From Candidatus Bathyarchaeota archaeon (GTDB lineage: Archaea; Thermoproteota; Bathyarchaeia; 40CM-2-53-6): DNA of 64,000 nt. The notes under the pieces were generated by a model. The model was not told the origin of the DNA. It was given only the letters and a program-made list of their open reading frames with translations, and searched no databases. A program made the translations under genes and the position numbers. This document shows, one piece after another, positions 9,870-19,490 of the stretch. How positions within the stretch are numbered: position 1 is the stretch's first letter; each line of letters opens with the position of its first letter. The DNA is taken from the NCBI GenBank assembly GCA_005888735.1, contig VBBN01000028.1:62001-126000 (forward strand). Reading direction: 5' to 3'.

Positions 9870-10526
9870 CTAGTTGTCGCCTTCGTGTTCGTCCTCGTTT
9901 TCGCCGACGAGCTGGCCTCTAATCTCGCCCATCGGATGGGCTGTCGTGTGCACGTTGACGTACGTGTTCCCTGCTTGCAACGCGTTCACAAAGTCCGTCC
10001 AGTTGTTGATTCCTGCACCAGCATTGGGAATGAGGTTAGCGGGTGTTAACACTCCCTCTGAGAGCTCCGAGCAGCCCTCCGTTGAGGAGAACGTAGTCTC
10101 CCCTGCTTTGAAGAGGAAGAGGATAACCGGCCCGTTGGTGGTGGAATTCCCAACATGGATGTGTGCCTGTGTTACATTTGCAATGTCGCAGACCTGCAGT
10201 TCGAATCTTAGCGCTGTCCCATTCTCGCTAAGTTCGACCTCTGCCTTTCCGAATGCTGCCGTGTTGACGGCAGGCAACTGTTCCGAGCCTCTAAGCCGGA
10301 TCTCGAACTCTGTCTCTTCATGCTCGGTCTGGTTCTCGCGATGGTCATCGTCCCCGCTTTGGCCTTCATGACTGTTGTGGTTGTCATGTTCGCCGTGGTC
10401 GTGGTCATCGCTTTGATGGTCGTGGCTTTGAGCACGCTGTCCGTCGTGACCGGCAGATGTCACTCGCGGAAAAGCAATGATAACGGAGAGGACTACTATC
10501 AATAGCAGTGCAATGGTTTTCTTCAT
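9870..10526 (-). CDS. Secreted CHRD-domain protein with His/Asp-rich N-terminal region
   Basis: Signal peptide MKKTIALLLIVVLSVIIAFP; CHRD core (AHIHVG...GPVILFLF..., YVNVHTTAHPMGEIRGQL). Confidence 0.85.
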   Translation of the reverse strand: MKKTIALLLIVVLSVIIAFPRVTSAGHDGQRAQSHDHQSDDHDHGEHDNHNSHEGQSGDDDHRENQTEHEETEFEIRLRGSEQLPAVNTAAFGKAEVELSENGTALRFELQVCDIANVTQAHIHVGNSTTNGPVILFLFKAGETTFSSTEGCSELSEGVLTPANLIPNAGAGINNWTDFVNALQAGNTYVNVHTTAHPMGEIRGQLVGENEDEHEGDN

Positions 10527-10862
10527 AACTGAAATCTTCGAACCTACGACTCTCGTCATAGGGATATATCATTTTCCAGTGGTATCCCTGCGAGAGACCA
10601 GGCATTCCACGAGATATCCCAGTATATCCCTGGACGCCCTGGTGCTCATGTTCGGATTGACGGAGGACCGGGCAGGTCTCAGCAGCGGCTCAATTGGCCA
10701 GAATTCGACCGTGGCGAACCATTACTTTTCTTAATTTAGGCGTTTGGGGCCAAACGACGCGACAAGCTTCTTCCTTTGGACGAGCAGCCGATTCGCCACT
10801 CGCGATTCATTGGGCAAATGTTAATTCTTCCATGGCGCAAGCCAGGCTGAGGTTAAGGTCAT

Positions 10863-11948
10863 ATGCGGAGGACCCTTGCCGACAGAGTTGTTAACAGCAG
10901 CCTACGCGTCAAACCAGATGAGACAGTCATAGTCAATACCTGGCAACATACGATTTCGCTCGCCAACGAAATAGCCTTCGAAGCTCGGAAAGCTGGAGCA
11001 GTGCCGATTATCAGGCTGGAAACTGACGAGCTCTGGTGGAAGGCCCTCAACAAGATTCCAAGCGAGAACCTCCGAAAACCCGAAAGGCATGGGCTTCAAA
11101 TGCTCGAGGAGACAAACGTCAGCATAATGCTCGGAGGACCAGAGGACCCGGCTACCTACCGCCGTGTCGACGGTACAAAGCTCGCGGCAAGCTTCGAATC
11201 CTTTCAAGCATGGTACGAGAAGGTCCGGGAGAAAAAGATCCGCGTCGCAGACATGCTTGTCGGCCACGTGACAAAGCAGCGTGCTCGCACTTACGGATTC
11301 AACTATGCTAGATGGCGGCGGACTGTTGAGAACGCGTCCAATGTCGACTATGCGAAAATGGCCCAGCTCGGAAAGAAAATCGCCAACATTTTCGACAGTG
11401 GGAAACATGTCGAGGTCACCAGCAGCGGAACAAAGCTGACAATGGAAATCGGTAGCCACCCTGCCAATGTCGAGGATGGAATCGTCGATCAACAGGACAT
11501 GGATAGAGGCTTCCTCTTCACCAGCATTCCCGCTGGCCTCGTCGTCACCGCACCGCTCCCAAGCAGCGCACAGGGTATGATAAAGTTCGACCTGCCACGC
11601 GCACAGAAGGGCAGGTTGATCAAGGGGCTTACGTGGGAATTCCAGAACGGCCAGGTCGTCAAGGCCAGTGCCGACAAGTACGCAGACGCTTTCCTCGATC
11701 TTTACAATCCCGCGACTGGAGACAAGGACCGCATTGCAAGCCTCAGCATTGGGATCAACCCCGCTAGTAAACCAATAGGGTATACCAACGACGACATAGG
11801 ACTAGGAATCGTCAGCATTGGAATCGGCGAAAACCAGTATCTAGGTGGCAATAACCGGAGCGAATTCGGCTTCACCGGCAGCTTTTCAAAAGCAACATTG
11901 AAAATCGACGGAAAGACCCTGGTCGGCAAGGGCAGACTGGTCCTCTGA
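10863..11948 (+). CDS. M29-family aminopeptidase
   Basis: 361 aa; leucyl aminopeptidase-like layout (RVKPDETVIVNT..., FTSIPAG, IGINPASKPIGYTNDD). Confidence 0.8.
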   Translation: MRRTLADRVVNSSLRVKPDETVIVNTWQHTISLANEIAFEARKAGAVPIIRLETDELWWKALNKIPSENLRKPERHGLQMLEETNVSIMLGGPEDPATYRRVDGTKLAASFESFQAWYEKVREKKIRVADMLVGHVTKQRARTYGFNYARWRRTVENASNVDYAKMAQLGKKIANIFDSGKHVEVTSSGTKLTMEIGSHPANVEDGIVDQQDMDRGFLFTSIPAGLVVTAPLPSSAQGMIKFDLPRAQKGRLIKGLTWEFQNGQVVKASADKYADAFLDLYNPATGDKDRIASLSIGINPASKPIGYTNDDIGLGIVSIGIGENQYLGGNNRSEFGFTGSFSKATLKIDGKTLVGKGRLVL

Positions 11949-12080
11949 GAGACAAACAGGTCTACATGAGCTGCCAGTTTTTCCCTGTGATATATCCCGA
12001 GATATAGAGAAGTATACATCCAAGACTCAAAGATAAATAGGCGGCAGGCCGAGCCAACCTCTCCCATAGTAGGTTGGAAT

Positions 12081-14132
12081 CTGACAAAGAGCTTTTCCCA
12101 TTCTCCGGCGGCTTCTCTTTCCTCTGAAAGAAAGCAACTTTTAGCGGAACGTCGGGGAGAAAGGCGTCCCTTCAGCAAGACTCGACCATTTGTCTTTCTT
12201 CTGGCAGGAATAATTCTCACCTCAATCATAGGAACGAGTCTGTACACTGGAAATGGCTCGAGCACTTCCCAGTTCCCCACGGCCCCCGGCTCATGGAATC
12301 CCAAGGTCCCCTGCGCCTCACCATGGATCGTGCGAATAACCGACGTAACCAATAACCAGACAGGCTCCGGATCGATGATCAACAGTCTCTTCAGCGCTGG
12401 AATCACGTCCCCTGTTGGCAACGCAAAACGATGGCTCACACCAGGACCCACCCCTCCAGGCTGGGTTTCCCCAGGCCCGCCCTGCGCCATAGCTAACAGT
12501 CACGGAACAGTGGCAGTGTTCGTCGAGATTGACGGGATAAGGCGAACGGGCATTACGAGTGAGGACTGCACGGGAAACTATGACACTGTCAACGGCGGAG
12601 GCTCGAACGGCGGCTCTTACTGCGACTCAACGTTCAACATGTACGACCCTGTCGTTCTTCCGAACTATTCAGGCTCCTGCACTAGCGCTGCAGATCCGAC
12701 ATGTTATGGAAGAATACATATCGAGATAGATCACGACTGGAAAGCAGCCCACTATTGCGGGCCGTCGACAACCTGCGACAACGCTGCCTTGGGCTCGCAA
12801 ACCAACACGTCCAGCCTCATCGACATCCAGGGCTTCATCTACTGGGATCCCGGAAACGTTGCCCAGCCATGGCATAGCTTCAGCGGTTGGGAGATCCATC
12901 CCCTTACCGGCTGGAGGCTTCACCAGTCCTCTTCTAACCCCGACTTCAACATCAGCACGAGTCCCACGGCAGTCTCAATTAGCAACGGCAGCACAGGAAC
13001 CTCCACGGTGACAGTCGCCCCCGTGAACGGTTTCACCGGAACTGTCAACCTGTCCAGATCAACCTCCCCCTCCACCGGACTTTCCTGCAGCCTGTCACCG
13101 ACCAGCATCACTGGTTCAGGCTCGTCAACCCTTTCATGTAGCGCATCATCAAACGGCCTCTACACCGTGACGGTCTCGGGAACAGACGGCTCTCTTTCCC
13201 ACTCGACAACTGTTTCTTACAACGTAACGTCGACCGCCGACTTTTCTATCACAGCAAACCCGACAGACGTCGCAATCAACCCCGGAACCCGAGGCACATC
13301 AACAATCACAATTGGTCCCCTCAACGGTTTCACTGGAACAATAGTCCTAACCTCAGTGGTCTCGCCCGGTGGTTTGACCTGCACTCTCTCCCCGAACAGC
13401 GTCGTACTGGGTTCGTCTCAGAGCTCAGCACTCTCCTGCTCAGGTCTAGGGGGAACCTACAAGGTAACTTTGACTGCGACGAGCGGGAGCATTTCGCACT
13501 CCGTCATCGTGAGCTTTAACATCCGAGACTTCACCGTCACCACAAACCCAGCAACAGTAGCGATTACACCTGCCGTCTCGGGCACATCGACAATCACCAT
13601 CACCTCTCTAGGCGGCTTCACAGGAACCATATCGCTTGCGTCCCTCCCCTCCAACGGGCTGACAGCATCCCTCAACCCGGCCAACGTCACTCTGCCACCC
13701 GACGGAACAACCTCGTCGACCCTCACTGTCAACTCTAGTACACAAGGGAACTACACGGCTCAGGTCACAGGAACAAGCAGTTCCCAATCCCACAGCATCA
13801 CTCTCAGCATTATCGTTTCAGACTTTTCAATCACAGCGAGTCCGAACTCTCTCAGCCTTCGAAGGTCGTCAACGGCTTCATCACTCATCACTCTCAAAAG
13901 CCTCAACGGCTTCAGCGGGGCAGTAACGCTCTCAGCGACAATCACGCCAACCGGTCCAAGGACCTCCCTAAGCCCAACACTGGTCACTCTGAGCTCCGAG
14001 GGTTCGGGCACGTCTACTCTGTCCATCAAATCACTAAAGAAAACACCAATCGGAAGCTACACAGTCACAATCACAGCCACCAGCGCCTCGTTATCGCACG
14101 TTATCACACTCCAGGTTACCGTTACAACTTAA
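12081..14132 (+). CDS. Secreted/cell-surface protein with repeated NGFTGT-type Ig-like domains; 5' end uncertain
   Basis: ORF track starts at GTG 12330, but the frame is open from 11991 and encodes a signal peptide (TRPFVFLLAGIILTSIIG); no ATG/GTG/TTG upstream, first CTG at 12081. Four to five repeats of SPTAVSISNGSTGTSTVTVAPVNGFTGTVNLS type. Confidence 0.7.
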   Translation: MTKSFSHSPAASLSSERKQLLAERRGERRPFSKTRPFVFLLAGIILTSIIGTSLYTGNGSSTSQFPTAPGSWNPKVPCASPWIVRITDVTNNQTGSGSMINSLFSAGITSPVGNAKRWLTPGPTPPGWVSPGPPCAIANSHGTVAVFVEIDGIRRTGITSEDCTGNYDTVNGGGSNGGSYCDSTFNMYDPVVLPNYSGSCTSAADPTCYGRIHIEIDHDWKAAHYCGPSTTCDNAALGSQTNTSSLIDIQGFIYWDPGNVAQPWHSFSGWEIHPLTGWRLHQSSSNPDFNISTSPTAVSISNGSTGTSTVTVAPVNGFTGTVNLSRSTSPSTGLSCSLSPTSITGSGSSTLSCSASSNGLYTVTVSGTDGSLSHSTTVSYNVTSTADFSITANPTDVAINPGTRGTSTITIGPLNGFTGTIVLTSVVSPGGLTCTLSPNSVVLGSSQSSALSCSGLGGTYKVTLTATSGSISHSVIVSFNIRDFTVTTNPATVAITPAVSGTSTITITSLGGFTGTISLASLPSNGLTASLNPANVTLPPDGTTSSTLTVNSSTQGNYTAQVTGTSSSQSHSITLSIIVSDFSITASPNSLSLRRSSTASSLITLKSLNGFSGAVTLSATITPTGPRTSLSPTLVTLSSEGSGTSTLSIKSLKKTPIGSYTVTITATSASLSHVITLQVTVTT

Positions 14133-14846
14133 CGCCGAACCGTCCTCGGGCCTCTCGCGGGGCTCGTGTCATTTTTCCCAGGTTTCCCGTTACAAGCAGA
14201 GCCTTAACCGGGGAATAGTTAAATCGGGAGTCTCAGTACGGGGAGAAATCGGTCATCGGGCTGCGCGAGAAGAAGGTCCTGAGTGCAAACAATCCCGTGT
14301 GTCAGGGCAGCAGTATTGGCGAATCAGCGGCGCTGAGTTACCCCTCCGGAGCTCCATGAAGCGGCTAGAACCAAAGTCGACTCCTCCAGGTTCCAAACCT
14401 CCTTTGAAAGAAGGGCCGTTCTGTCCAGCTCCCGGAGAAGCATGGAATTTCTTAGACATGGGGTCCCGACCCCAGTGAATCTCCAGCCGACAGTGGAAGT
14501 CTATGAGTGTGGGTGCACAATCCATTATCAAGCAGTTGACTGCGGGGAATATGAGGGAGATCTGCCTCAAACCCTCGTTCTCGTTCCAGAGGTCAACGCT
14601 TGCGAGAAACACCAGGCTCATCGGCCGGGCCCTCCAACGAGTGTTCGCCTAGTGGCTGTCTTTCACGAGAAAGAAAGCTACCTGAACGAGTGACACTTTC
14701 CAGCTCAGCGTCGCGCGAGCGGATTAGATATTTTTTCTTCACTAGCACCGGGATGAAGCTGAAAGCGCTAAGCGGGTCCCGAAAAATGGGGGTTTTCTAC
14801 TTGACTCCTAGCCAAACAAGGATTCGGTGTGTGCGCTCTGTACTAT

Positions 14847-15326
14847 CTAGAAGTTTTTCTGGACTTGTTTTGTGTTGTGGCCCTCGAGCCGTTGGACCAG
14901 GCTAGCCAAGAATCGGATCGTTGGAACAATTGCCAGTGCTAGGAATATCATTGGGTAGGCCCAGGGTGTGTTGTTGAAATATGGTGCTGCGATTGACTTG
15001 CAGGCGGTGTATAGCACCCAAAGACTGGCCACTTGGAAGAAGTAAGTCAGCCAAGGGCTGTAGTCTTTGTAGGAGCGGTAGTTTTCACCCAACGCATTGG
15101 AGAACTGGGTGCCAAACTTGTAGACAACAACCGCTCCAATCAATCCTATCGTAAGCACGAGGAGGTTTGACACGGAGACCGTGCTTGAAGGAAGCGGCTG
15201 GTTTATTCCTGGAAAGCCGAGAACGATGCCTTGGACCACGAGCAAGACTATGACGCCTGCGAGGAGGCGTATTGCGGATGGCATTAGAGGCTGGAAGTCG
15301 TCCAATATTCCCGGATTCTTTGACAT
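14847..15326 (-). CDS. Membrane protein, hypothetical (4 TM)
   Basis: 159 aa, four hydrophobic segments. Confidence 0.6.
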   Translation of the reverse strand: MSKNPGILDDFQPLMPSAIRLLAGVIVLLVVQGIVLGFPGINQPLPSSTVSVSNLLVLTIGLIGAVVVYKFGTQFSNALGENYRSYKDYSPWLTYFFQVASLWVLYTACKSIAAPYFNNTPWAYPMIFLALAIVPTIRFLASLVQRLEGHNTKQVQKNF

Positions 15327-15451
15327 CGCTAATCACTTTTTCCCGAAACCCAATAGCCAGAACGGCCCGTTACGTATCGCGGAACTCGGTCATCACTCAA
15401 CACGTTACAAACAGTTTGACTAGCTTGTCCCTTTACGGCTTGGGGGATAAG

Positions 15452-15733
15452 GTGACGACAACGGTAGAGCTGAAAGTATACCTCACGCAGGATCTTGACT
15501 CGAGGTTCCGCAAAGCCGCTATGTCGGCGTTCGGGTATGGACGAGGCAGCCTCAGCAAAGCGGCAGCGGAAGCCCTAGCTCGATGGTGTTCTGAACGAGA
15601 GGGCACCCCAACTCCAATTGCTACTTCTGCGCCCACGGATGAGACTAACTCCTCCTTCGAAGATGTCGAACAGGACAATATGGGGAACTCAGGCGAGGAT
15701 AAGCTCAGACGGTCTGTTCAACCGGCGACCTAA
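15452..15733 (+). CDS. Small protein, possible ribbon-helix-helix-like N-terminus
   Basis: GTG start; MTTTVELKVYLTQDLDSRFRKAAMSAFGYGRGSLSKAAAEALARW. Confidence 0.5.
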   Translation: MTTTVELKVYLTQDLDSRFRKAAMSAFGYGRGSLSKAAAEALARWCSEREGTPTPIATSAPTDETNSSFEDVEQDNMGNSGEDKLRRSVQPAT

Positions 15734-15873
15734 TCGACCGACCTGGTACCCGCTAAGTGTTCATCAGAGCGGTGTCGGACCGAGTTCCTCAATTTGTAGC
15801 GTTGAGTTCCTCGCGGACAGTTTTGTTCCTTGGTTGAGAAAAAAGGAGGGAGGGTCCGGCGGAGGGGTGGTGC

Positions 15874-16683
15874 TTAGCGTATGATGACTGTTCCAAGCAT
15901 CCATGGATGGAACAAGCATGCGAAATTGTATGTCCCTGCGTTGAGTTGTCCAGTGTCGAGCGTCCACGATTGTCCTGGAGCGAGTGTCTGGTTGACGACG
16001 CCGTCGCTAATCGGAAGCATCAGCGTCTTGAAGCCTTCTTGGAAAGGAACTAGCGAACTGTATGTGGAGAAGGTGTGGAATATGTGTCCATCGTTTGACA
16101 CAGTGACCTGGGTTCCCCTTGGAACATTGAGCGTGCGAGGGAAGAAGCCCCACCCAGCGCTTCCGGCGAAGAACTGGGACGTGTCGCCTTGGTGGTGGTC
16201 GATGTTCACACTGGCACTAGCCCTACCGCCTGTTGCTATTCGAAGGACGGCTTGCATCCACGGGTGGATCTCACAGAAGTATGTGTAGTCCCTAGGGCTA
16301 AGCCCTGTGGTGTCAAGAGTCCAACTATGTCCTGACTTGATTGTTATAGCGATGCCAGAGTCGAACTTGCCATCGGGTACCGGTACGCTGACGCTGACTC
16401 CTTCGAAGTTGACTGTCATCTTTCCCGTGTAAGAGGTCACAGTGTGTTCGTCATAGCCATTGTTGGTCCATGTCACGCTACCTCCTTGGCCGATTGATGT
16501 GACACCGGGTCTGAATTGGAATGCTCCTGCACCTGGGAAGGTGAACGTTTGAGGGTTAAAGTGAGCAAGGTCGTGTATCGATATGCTGGCGTTGGCGGAT
16601 GATGCTGCGTGAACTGGCCCTGCAAACAGCATCATGGCAAGTATTGGGAACGCGAAGATTGTTTTTGAATATGTTGAGTCCAT
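15874..16683 (-). CDS. Secreted tandem cupredoxin (plastocyanin-like) protein
   Basis: Signal peptide; two domains each ending in a blue-copper-like motif: YTYFCEIHPWMQ and YNFACLFHPWM. Confidence 0.85.
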   Translation of the reverse strand: MDSTYSKTIFAFPILAMMLFAGPVHAASSANASISIHDLAHFNPQTFTFPGAGAFQFRPGVTSIGQGGSVTWTNNGYDEHTVTSYTGKMTVNFEGVSVSVPVPDGKFDSGIAITIKSGHSWTLDTTGLSPRDYTYFCEIHPWMQAVLRIATGGRASASVNIDHHQGDTSQFFAGSAGWGFFPRTLNVPRGTQVTVSNDGHIFHTFSTYSSLVPFQEGFKTLMLPISDGVVNQTLAPGQSWTLDTGQLNAGTYNFACLFHPWMLGTVIIR

Positions 16684-16979
16684 TTTCTATTCGTCTGAAC
16701 CGGTTTCTCAGGCGAGTATATGAAGTCGAGCACAGGTGCCATATCTGTTTCATTCCATCGACTGAAAAAGATATCACGACCTTAAGGTCTTCATTCTTCG
16801 TTTCTTTGAAAGAGAAGTCTTTGGTTTCGGAGTAGCTGCCGATTTACGATTAGGGTAGCTTCGATAATGGGGCAACCACGGTTCAAAGGCTCGTGACAAG
16901 CAGGGGAGACACTTAGCGCATTGCTCGGGTGGTGATTGTCAGTGCTCAACCTTCCGTTGAGTCTCTCGGCCCCCGAGCA

Positions 16980-18299
16980 CTATCGCATTTCCAGAATGGA
17001 GCCTTTTCTTACTTGGTCAACCTTGGACAGGTCTTTGACGAAGGACCCGTATAGCTCCGGCTGTTCAGTGTGAATTGGGACCAATCGTTCAGGTGCTACC
17101 TTTGCGATTACGTCCCGTAACTCTGTAGGCATCATGTGCCCGGAGCTGTGAATCTGGTATAGGGGCAGACCGAGATGGTCGAGCCAGTTAACGAGACGTT
17201 CATGGTCCAGGTCCATCTCCTCGCTAAACGGCTCCGACGTACTGTTGATGAAAGCGCTCCCTGGAGCAGGGCGAATATACATAGCTTCATTCATGTCATA
17301 GGAGGTCGAGACGAGAATCACCTTTTCCTGCATTTCCTTCACATCTTGCGAGTTCTTCACTACTACTTGGTCCAGAATGTCCTTTTCCCATTTGTAGTAG
17401 GTCTTCTTCGATTTCTGGTAGGCGACGATATTCGGGTCGTTAGTTACGTTGGGAATCTTCAGGTTTCGATCCTTCAATAGAGCCCTGAGAAGGAAGGCCT
17501 GCCGCAGAGATATAGCGAGAAGCCTGTTATTCCGACGGGCGACCTCGTAAAATGTTTTCAACCTATCCAAGTCGGCACTAGAGAAATTCGCAAGGACGAG
17601 TCCCTTCGTCTTCTTCACAACATGGTCTGCCTTTTGCAACACTTCTTCTTCCGTTCTTAGGTCTCCCCGGACTAGGTTCGTCCCCTCGCATAGGAATAAT
17701 GTAGGCCCTGCTGCGCCAGCCTTCTGCGCGAAATCTTCAGTCATGTCGGCCCGTGGCCCGTGGGACCTGAAGTCACCACTATACGCTACACTTCCCTCGG
17801 AAGTGTGGATGACGAACCCATAAGCTCCCGGGACGCTGTGGTCCACGTGTACCGGTTCTAACGTCAAAGAGCCGAAGCCTACTTTGTCCCCCGTCCTGAA
17901 TGTTTTGAATGATATTCCTTCAAGGTTGTTCTCGAAGTTAGTCTGCCTAACTTCTGAGAGGGCCTCTAGAATAATACGAGTGGTTTCTCCACAATAGACC
18001 GGAATCTTGCGGTTGAGAAGGGAAATACACATTGAATGGTCAATGTGTGAGTGGCTGAGAACCACACCGCTAGCGGCCACGTCCTCTTCTTCCCGGTACA
18101 ATCCCTGGATTTCAGGAATTATCCCGAGTTCGCGCAGCGATTGTTCGTCGCGTGGTTGAAGGAAGGGTTCGGCGAAGAATCGCCCTCTATCACTCAGGCT
18201 CATTCCGAAATCGAGGAGAATCCTTGAATCACGATCTTCGAGCAGAATCTTGTTTCCGCCGATTTCGCCTGCCCCCCCGTAGAAGTTGAGTCTGGTCAT
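16980..18299 (-). CDS. MBL-fold/beta-CASP RNase J-like metallohydrolase
   Basis: GGAGEIGGNKILLE, SHSHIDHSM, YSGDFRSHGPR, IHSSGHMMPTELRDVIAKVAPERLVPIHTEQPELY. Confidence 0.85.
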   Translation of the reverse strand: MTRLNFYGGAGEIGGNKILLEDRDSRILLDFGMSLSDRGRFFAEPFLQPRDEQSLRELGIIPEIQGLYREEEDVAASGVVLSHSHIDHSMCISLLNRKIPVYCGETTRIILEALSEVRQTNFENNLEGISFKTFRTGDKVGFGSLTLEPVHVDHSVPGAYGFVIHTSEGSVAYSGDFRSHGPRADMTEDFAQKAGAAGPTLFLCEGTNLVRGDLRTEEEVLQKADHVVKKTKGLVLANFSSADLDRLKTFYEVARRNNRLLAISLRQAFLLRALLKDRNLKIPNVTNDPNIVAYQKSKKTYYKWEKDILDQVVVKNSQDVKEMQEKVILVSTSYDMNEAMYIRPAPGSAFINSTSEPFSEEMDLDHERLVNWLDHLGLPLYQIHSSGHMMPTELRDVIAKVAPERLVPIHTEQPELYGSFVKDLSKVDQVRKGSILEMR

Positions 18300-18311
18300 G
18301 GAGGTTGGCTC

Positions 18312-18635
18312 TCAGCTGAGTTGGCTATGCTGAATGTTTCGATGGACATGGAGGACGAAACGGGCCGTCTTCCCAGAATCTCGTGACACGGCCACTCGGT
18401 CGCCAGCTTTCAATCCTCTAGTACGAACAAAGAAATGGTCGTGAGGTTCACTAGGTCCCCTGCAGGTGCAAGGGTATGATTCGACCCTCGCTTTGCGAGA
18501 GTGGCCGTCCTTTACAAGATGAAACGTTTTGCCTACGGCAGGGAAGAATGACAACCGGTTCTTAAAAACAAGAAAGTAGCCCTCTCTTCCCTCTTCAGAA
18601 GTTATCTTTTTCGTATATGTCTCGTTGGTTTTCAA
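18312..18635 (-). CDS. Hypothetical protein
   Basis: 107 aa ORF immediately upstream of and co-directional with the MBL-fold gene. Confidence 0.5.
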   Translation of the reverse strand: MKTNETYTKKITSEEGREGYFLVFKNRLSFFPAVGKTFHLVKDGHSRKARVESYPCTCRGPSEPHDHFFVRTRGLKAGDRVAVSRDSGKTARFVLHVHRNIQHSQLS

Positions 18636-19490
18636 TGTCTGAACTATTCCCGAGTTCCGATTCCCATAGATGTACAGAGCAACCTACGGTTGTCGGTGGA
18701 ACGTTCGGATTCGCCTGGAGTTGCCAACATCATTCGCAGAAAGTTGTAGAGTTACAAACCGTTATAAGTGCAACTAGACTTAATGTCGATGGAGCGATGG
18801 AAGGATCTCTGCCTCAGCCCGCTGTGCTTGAAAGCGGCCGGGACGCGAGAAAGGCGCTGCCCTTAATCGCCTTGCTAATCGGGACAGGTGAAGAATCTGC
18901 ATCTTCATGTAATCCCTTCACAGCCTTGCTGCTGCTTGGGAGTATGCATATCGAGTTTACGAGACCCGTAATTGCCGATGGACCCGGAAACGCGATCTCC
19001 TAGGTCGGTTCTGACCGCCGCCTGAATTGCACAATCTGACGCCCTAACAACATCGGGGTTCGGTCTTCCACGCGTACGTTGTAGGGCAGGAGTCGTGTAT
19101 TTGGGAGCTGGTAAGAGGGGCCCTCAGTAGTAACCCGAACCAAGAGAAGCTGTGCGCTCTCTTGGGTGGTCATCAGGTTGAAAATACTGAGGGGCACCCA
19201 CCACATTTTCAAGAGGAACTATCAAAATAAGTTTATCCATTTCTACTCGCCTAGTTCTTGAGGAACAGTCTCGCTACTTCTTTCCAAAGATATCGTCGAA
19301 GATACGTTTCCAAAGTTTCATTTTCAACAAGTCTTAAATGAAACAAAGGCGCGATATGGCGATTGGTCATCAGGTTGCGTAAGGAAATTGGAAAATTTGC
19401 ACGTGAGACGCTGCACACTTCCCACGTTCAATCTCGTGCTGGCCCAAGTTTTCCCATGCCCTTCTCCCTGAGGCCGGGAGACGCCCATAA

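Noticed and set aside
13457-14029. Antisense ORFs in the surface repeat gene
   Set aside because: Composition-driven open frames opposite Ser/Thr-rich repeats.
18617-19003. 128-aa ORF between the MBL-fold gene and the dockerin gene
   Set aside because: No recognisable start context, hydrophobic pattern or motif; likely non-coding intergenic DNA.
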